From: Microbacterium telephonicum
GTDB lineage: Bacteria; Actinomycetota; Actinomycetes; Actinomycetales; Microbacteriaceae
Assembly (NCBI RefSeq): GCF_003651225.1
Contig: NZ_RCDB01000003.1
Coordinates: forward strand, 251,259 to 315,258
Direction of reading: 5' to 3'
Length of the DNA stretch: 64,000 nt
Shown here one piece after another: positions 61,009 through 64,000 of this stretch. Both the position numbers and the translations under genes were made by a program. The notes under the pieces are model-generated. The model was given only the letters and a program-made list of their open reading frames with translations, did no database searches and was not told the origin of the DNA. Each line of letters begins with the position of its first letter. Position 1 is the stretch's first letter.

Positions 61009-62242
61009 GTAGTGCGGACAGCTGCTCCATCGCGTTCACGAGACGCGCCCGATCTCCTCGCGACTGATACGCACGCGTCATCGCGATAGTGGAGTGTCCC
61101 ACCAGGGCAGAAATGACGTCTTCGGGGACGCCGGCCGCGTACAGCAGGTCGACGGTCGTGTGGCGGACGTCATGGAGCCGGATGCCGCGGTCGTCGCCGA
61201 ACGTGGCTCGCATGAGTTGGATCCACTGTTTGGAGTCCCAGTCGGGGTCGCGTGGTGCGCCGGCGGGTGTGGTGAAGATGAGCCCGTGCTGTCCCGGTGG
61301 GTGTTCGGCGATGTGGGCTTCGAGGGTTTCGCGTAGGGGTGACACGAGGGGGATGATCCGCCAGCCCGCACGTGACTTGGGGCGGGTGAAGTACAGGCCG
61401 CCTTCGATGTGACGGTATTCGTGGTCGGCGGGCACGTTGAGGTGTTTCTCGGGGCAGGATGCGGCGCGTTTGAACCCGCACAGGTAGCGCCCGTCCTGGT
61501 CGGGTGTGGGGGTGCATCCGTGGGCCCAGAGGATGCGTTGCAGTTGCCAGGACAGGTCGAGGACGTCACCGACCCGGTCTTGTTCGATGCCGATGACTTC
61601 GCCGCGTCGGGCGCCGGTGAGGAGGGATGTGGCCCAGCGTGCACGGTCGGGTCGGTGTTGGATCGCGCCGATGAGCGCGACCGCTTCTTCGAGGGACATG
61701 ACGTCGAGGGTGCGGTTCGTTTTCCGGGGTGGGGTGACGTACTCGGTCGGGTTCGACGGGATCCGCCCCTCCCCCGCGGCGTCGGTGAGGGACGCGGCGA
61801 GGATGTGGTGTGCGTTGCGTGCGTAGGTGGAGGAACGGCCCGCGGCGAGGATGTCACGGCGGAGACGCTGCACGAGCGCGGGCGTGACCTTGTCGATGCG
61901 TGTCTTCTCCCCCAGTGACGGGACGATCTGGGATCGGATGGTGGACCGGTAAGAGGAGAGTGTCGCGGGGCGGAGGTTGGGGGCGGCGTAGTTCTCCACC
62001 CAGTACGCGAACCACTCCTGGACGTTGATGTTGTCGGTGCGGAGTGTTCCTTTGCGGCGGAGTTCTTCCTGCGCTTCCTTCAGCTTCCGGATCGCTTCAC
62101 GCTTGTTCTTCGAGCGGACGTATTTCCGGTGGCGTTTGCGCCCGTCGATGGGTGGGAGTTCGACGACTCCTTGCCAGTATTTGAGGGGCTGGTTGGGGTC
62201 TGCGGGGACGCGGGAGAGTCCGCCTTCGCCTTTGCCACGCAT
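60974..62242 (-). CDS. int: Tyrosine integrase
   Basis: A 422-aa recombinase. N-terminal AP2-like arm-binding domain (about 10-55, YWQGVVELPPIDGRKRHRKYV), core-binding domain (74-175), catalytic domain with Arg213 region (TGARRGEV), His357-x-x-Arg360 (HDVRH), His383 (VGHST) and nucleophile Tyr392 (MTRAYQ). A Cys-containing insert (C243, C255, C263) sits between the first Arg and the HxxR box. It should act on the tRNA-Arg anticodon-arm site at 26600. Confidence 0.95.
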   Translation of the reverse strand: MRGKGEGGLSRVPADPNQPLKYWQGVVELPPIDGRKRHRKYVRSKNKREAIRKLKEAQEELRRKGTLRTDNINVQEWFAYWVENYAAPNLRPATLSSYRSTIRSQIVPSLGEKTRIDKVTPALVQRLRRDILAAGRSSTYARNAHHILAASLTDAAGEGRIPSNPTEYVTPPRKTNRTLDVMSLEEAVALIGAIQHRPDRARWATSLLTGARRGEVIGIEQDRVGDVLDLSWQLQRILWAHGCTPTPDQDGRYLCGFKRAASCPEKHLNVPADHEYRHIEGGLYFTRPKSRAGWRIIPLVSPLRETLEAHIAEHPPGQHGLIFTTPAGAPRDPDWDSKQWIQLMRATFGDDRGIRLHDVRHTTVDLLYAAGVPEDVISALVGHSTIAMTRAYQSRGDRARLVNAMEQLSALLTPERTPEIGA

Positions 62243-62644
62243 TCAATCTCCCTGTTGCTTGTTGCCAGTGTCTAGAGCGTCGAGGATCGCGTAGAGCGCG
62301 GCATCCGCCTCGCGGTGCTCGTCGGTTCGTGGCCGCTCAGCGACCCAGACGGGCAGGAGCGCGCGGATGCGGTCGAAAGCGTGGGTGGTCACGGTGTGAT
62401 CGTGATCGGCGAGCCACCTATCGAACGCTGCTTTCTGTGCATCGCGCGCACCGGGCTCGGGCCAGTCGATGTTTCCTGCGACGGTGGGGTTCTGGATCGC
62501 GGCGTGGACGCCGAATGCGAAGTTGCGACGTACATCGTCGGTTGTTGGCGTTGCGGCTGTGTTCTCGTTCATATGACCCATCTTCTCGGTGATTGTGGCG
62601 ATCGCTTGGGTTGCCGGAGTGCGCGCATCACAGCCAATTTCCAC
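62243..62644 (-). CDS. Hypothetical phage protein, 133 aa
   Basis: ENTAATPTTDDVRRNFAFGVHAAIQNP, then DHTVTTHAFDRIRALLPVWVAER: mostly helical. GTG 62644 has AGGAG upstream; ATG 62572 is the alternative. Immediately upstream of the integrase on the same strand. The leader contains the CGACCGAATAGGAGC repeat. Confidence 0.55.
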   Translation of the reverse strand: MEIGCDARTPATQAIATITEKMGHMNENTAATPTTDDVRRNFAFGVHAAIQNPTVAGNIDWPEPGARDAQKAAFDRWLADHDHTVTTHAFDRIRALLPVWVAERPRTDEHREADAALYAILDALDTGNKQQGD

Positions 62645-62652
62645 GTGTGCAC

Positions 62653-62667
62653 GCTCCTATTCGGTCG
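62653..62667 (-). repeat. CGACCGAATAGGAGC junction repeat (second copy at 51062-51076)
   Basis: Fifteen identical bases on the minus strand that contain a TAG stop and an AGGAG ribosome site. Here they close the 119-aa gene and serve the next start; at 51 kb they close the 66-aa gene. Confidence 0.65.
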
Positions 62668-63016
62668 ATTCCTGCACTTCGATCCACCAGTCCTCGTCCT
62701 CCCAGCACACGATCACCGGGTAGGTGCCGAGCGCTAGGCCGTCGAATGTCTCAATGTCGCCACGGGACTCGAAAACGAAACGGAGGGCGCAGTCGTCAGA
62801 CTCGACCAGCCACTCGCCGTCGCGGTGAAAGTGGTAGCGCCCGTGCCGGGTGCGCTCGTCGCCCGCCACGTGTTCCGGGTCCATCGCCTGGCACGCCTTC
62901 TGCTTGCAGCGGTTGAAGACCTGGCAGTCGGAGCCGTGTGTGCCGCCGAACTCATAGCCGTAGTCGTCGGTCGTCTCATCGGGCAGGCTCGTGATCGTGA
63001 CGGTGTGCGCCATCAT
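62657..63016 (-). CDS. Hypothetical acidic phage protein, 119 aa
   Basis: SLPDETTDDYGYEFGGTHGS, then CQVFNRCKQKAC (a Cys cluster), GRYHFHRDGEWLVESDDCALR and a Trp-rich acidic end (VIVCWEDEDWWIEVQESTE). No family recognised. Confidence 0.6.
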   Translation of the reverse strand: MMAHTVTITSLPDETTDDYGYEFGGTHGSDCQVFNRCKQKACQAMDPEHVAGDERTRHGRYHFHRDGEWLVESDDCALRFVFESRGDIETFDGLALGTYPVIVCWEDEDWWIEVQESTE

Positions 63017-63183
63017 TCACTCCCGTCCGTGTGGTCCCTGATCGCGGTCTCTGCGATGCTGTCCAACCAGTTGTCGAACGCGGTCAGAGCGTCACCCGCT
63101 TCCATGCCGCGCTTGGTGGTCGCGTAGATTTCCCACGCGCATCGAATCTGTCGGGTCATCGCCCGCTGCACGCCGTCAGGCAT
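63013..63183 (-). CDS. Hypothetical phage protein, 56 aa
   Basis: MPDGVQRAMTRQIRCAWEIY, then MEAGDALTAFDNWLDSI: helical. Ends DHTDGSE, whose 15 coding bases recur at 51627-51641. GGGAGC ribosome site before ATG 63183. Confidence 0.55.
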   Translation of the reverse strand: MPDGVQRAMTRQIRCAWEIYATTKRGMEAGDALTAFDNWLDSIAETAIRDHTDGSE

Positions 63184-63295
63184 GGTTGCTCCCGTACGTG
63201 ATACGCGGGCAGACCTCATCGTGCGAGACGTCCCACTCGACCGCCTCGGCCACGTTTTCGGTCTTGATCGCCGCACCGCAACGCTTACAGGTCAT
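63176..63295 (-). CDS. Small zinc-ribbon protein, 39 aa
   Basis: MTCKRCGAAIKTENVAEAVE, then WDVSHDEVCPRI: CxxC plus later His and Cys. It overlaps the next gene's start by 8 nt. Confidence 0.5.
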   Translation of the reverse strand: MTCKRCGAAIKTENVAEAVEWDVSHDEVCPRITYGSNHA

Positions 63296-63300
63296 CGTGA

Positions 63301-63525
63301 TCACTCCGCACTCCCGTTCTCGTGGTTAGTGGCTGCGTCTCGGACGGTGACGAGCGCGCGTGCCACCTTCTGGTCAAACGCGGGCGTACGGCATCCGAGG
63401 GTGAAGTGCTCGAGGTCGTTCGCCTCAGCCATGGCCCGAACCTCGGGGTCCTGGGCGAGTAGCCACACGACACCGGCGAGAGTCAGGTGCACGGCCTCCT
63501 GCATACGCGCATCAGACGCGGTCAT
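63301..63525 (-). CDS. Hypothetical phage protein, 74 aa
   Basis: ARMQEAVHLTLAGVVWLLAQDPEVRAMAEAND, then AFDQKVARALVTVRDAATN: helical, with a weakly hydrophobic segment. Overlaps the next upstream gene (ATGA-type). Confidence 0.5.
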   Translation of the reverse strand: MTASDARMQEAVHLTLAGVVWLLAQDPEVRAMAEANDLEHFTLGCRTPAFDQKVARALVTVRDAATNHENGSAE

Positions 63526-63995
63526 GGCGTGGCATCCTTGGTCAAGATCCGACGGACGGCCTGCATCGCGTCGTAATAACCGATGTCCGCTTCACACGCC
63601 GGCTCAAACGAACCGTGCGGCAGAAGATCCGTTATCTCACCGATGACGGCGGCGAGGCGGTTGCGCTCGGTCTCAGCCTCCACGCGACGCTGTTCTTCTT
63701 CGAAGTGGTGGAGTTCGCGGGCGTGCATCTCGCGCTCTGCGTCTCGCATGCGCCGGTAGTACTTCGCGGACTGGTGATCAGACTCCGCGAACCTGGCGTC
63801 GAGATCCTTGATCGCACGTTCGAGCGCGTCAGCCGTGTTCAGCCAGAGCGAGACCAGCGAACCGTCATTGAGGTTCTGCTCCTGGTCGATCTCTGCGAGC
63901 GCCTTGCGGAACTCTGCTGCCTTCCCGATCAACTCTTCTGGGGCGCGGACCCCGTTGTCCGCGGGTCTTCTTCTCGTGCTTTCGACGTTCGTCAC
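63522..63995 (-). CDS. Hypothetical coiled-coil phage protein, 157 aa (may extend past the edge)
   Basis: Helical: LIGKAAEFRKALAEIDQEQN, a long charged coiled coil (REMHARELHHFEEEQRRVEAE) and a C-terminal helix. GTG at 63995 is used, but the frame is open to the window edge, so the true start may lie outside. Confidence 0.5.
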   Translation of the reverse strand: MTNVESTRRRPADNGVRAPEELIGKAAEFRKALAEIDQEQNLNDGSLVSLWLNTADALERAIKDLDARFAESDHQSAKYYRRMRDAEREMHARELHHFEEEQRRVEAETERNRLAAVIGEITDLLPHGSFEPACEADIGYYDAMQAVRRILTKDATP

Positions 63996-64000
63996 TTCTT

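Larger units (their letters stand above)
26600..64000. mobile_element. Siphovirus prophage, left end and most of the genome; right end beyond the window
   Basis: Gene content changes abruptly at the tRNA from housekeeping genes to a phage order: terminase, portal, scaffold, capsid, connectors, tail tube, chaperones, tape measure, tail tip, endolysin, then on the other side SSB, Erf, RusA, repressor and integrase. All structural genes look full length with no frameshifts, so it may be inducible. Phage genes continue past the integrase to 64,000 and attR was not found. Confidence 0.93.

Overview
The window is high-GC actinobacterial DNA. GTG starts, 1-4 nt gene overlaps, a Rho with a long disordered insert, the atp / sua5 / prmC / prfA / rho / thr gene order and phage-borne WhiB all point to a Microbacteriaceae host, most likely Microbacterium. 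The genus is inferred from gene content and order, not from a marker gene.

Host part (1-26.6 kb). After the edge of an ABC exporter and a DUF4282 membrane protein come yaaA and the complete F-type ATP synthase operon on the minus strand (atpI-like, B, E, F, H, A, G, D, C). It is preceded, with 4-nt overlaps, by a WecA/TagO-type glycosyl-1-phosphate transferase and a Sua5 tRNA-modification gene, then prmC. A plus-strand cysK-cysE pair sits between prmC and a small membrane-protein gene, prfA and rho. Upstream of these is an aspartate-family amino-acid operon (lysA, hom, thrC, thrB) preceded by a DUF2993 lipid-binding protein and argS, then a transglutaminase-like protein and a secreted SGNH hydrolase.

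Junction (26.56-26.76 kb). A tRNA-Arg(CCG) gene is cut off just after its anticodon arm. About 65 bp further on stands a complete tRNA-Arg(CCG) with a different anticodon stem, immediately followed by phage genes. This is read as attL of a prophage.

Prophage part (26.6 kb to the right edge, still open at 64,000; attR not seen). It is a siphovirus. Left-end cassette on the plus strand: a divergent repeat-bearing promoter, an 85-aa protein, a HIT-family protein, small zinc-ribbon proteins, a ribbon-helix-helix protein and a membrane acyltransferase. An HNH gene runs the other way. The late region on the minus strand, read right to left, holds HNH genes, terminase small and large subunits, portal, MuF, scaffold, capsid, four head-tail connector genes, major tail protein, tail assembly chaperones with a -1 slippery site, tape measure, minor tail proteins, M23 endolysin, three small membrane proteins for lysis, and an SGNH/YadA-like fibre. 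A plus-strand DUF4429 gene sits inside the tail genes. A promoter/palindrome/terminator cluster near 51.0 kb separates the late genes from an early operon (about 64 to 51 kb, minus strand). The early operon carries an Erf annealing protein, SSB, RusA, a replication-initiator-like protein, a cytosine-5 methyltransferase, WhiB, a glutaredoxin and many very small proteins. The lysogeny switch is at 59.8-62.2 kb: Xis, Cro-like, CI-like, ImmA-like metallopeptidase and tyrosine integrase.

The parts that stand out are the tRNA-replacing attachment site, the symmetric apparently leaderless divergent promoter with three copies of a 13-mer, short sequences reused at gene junctions in two distant parts of the prophage, a surface-acyltransferase/fibre-esterase pair that meet tail to tail, and the promoter-terminator arrangement at the head of the late genes.
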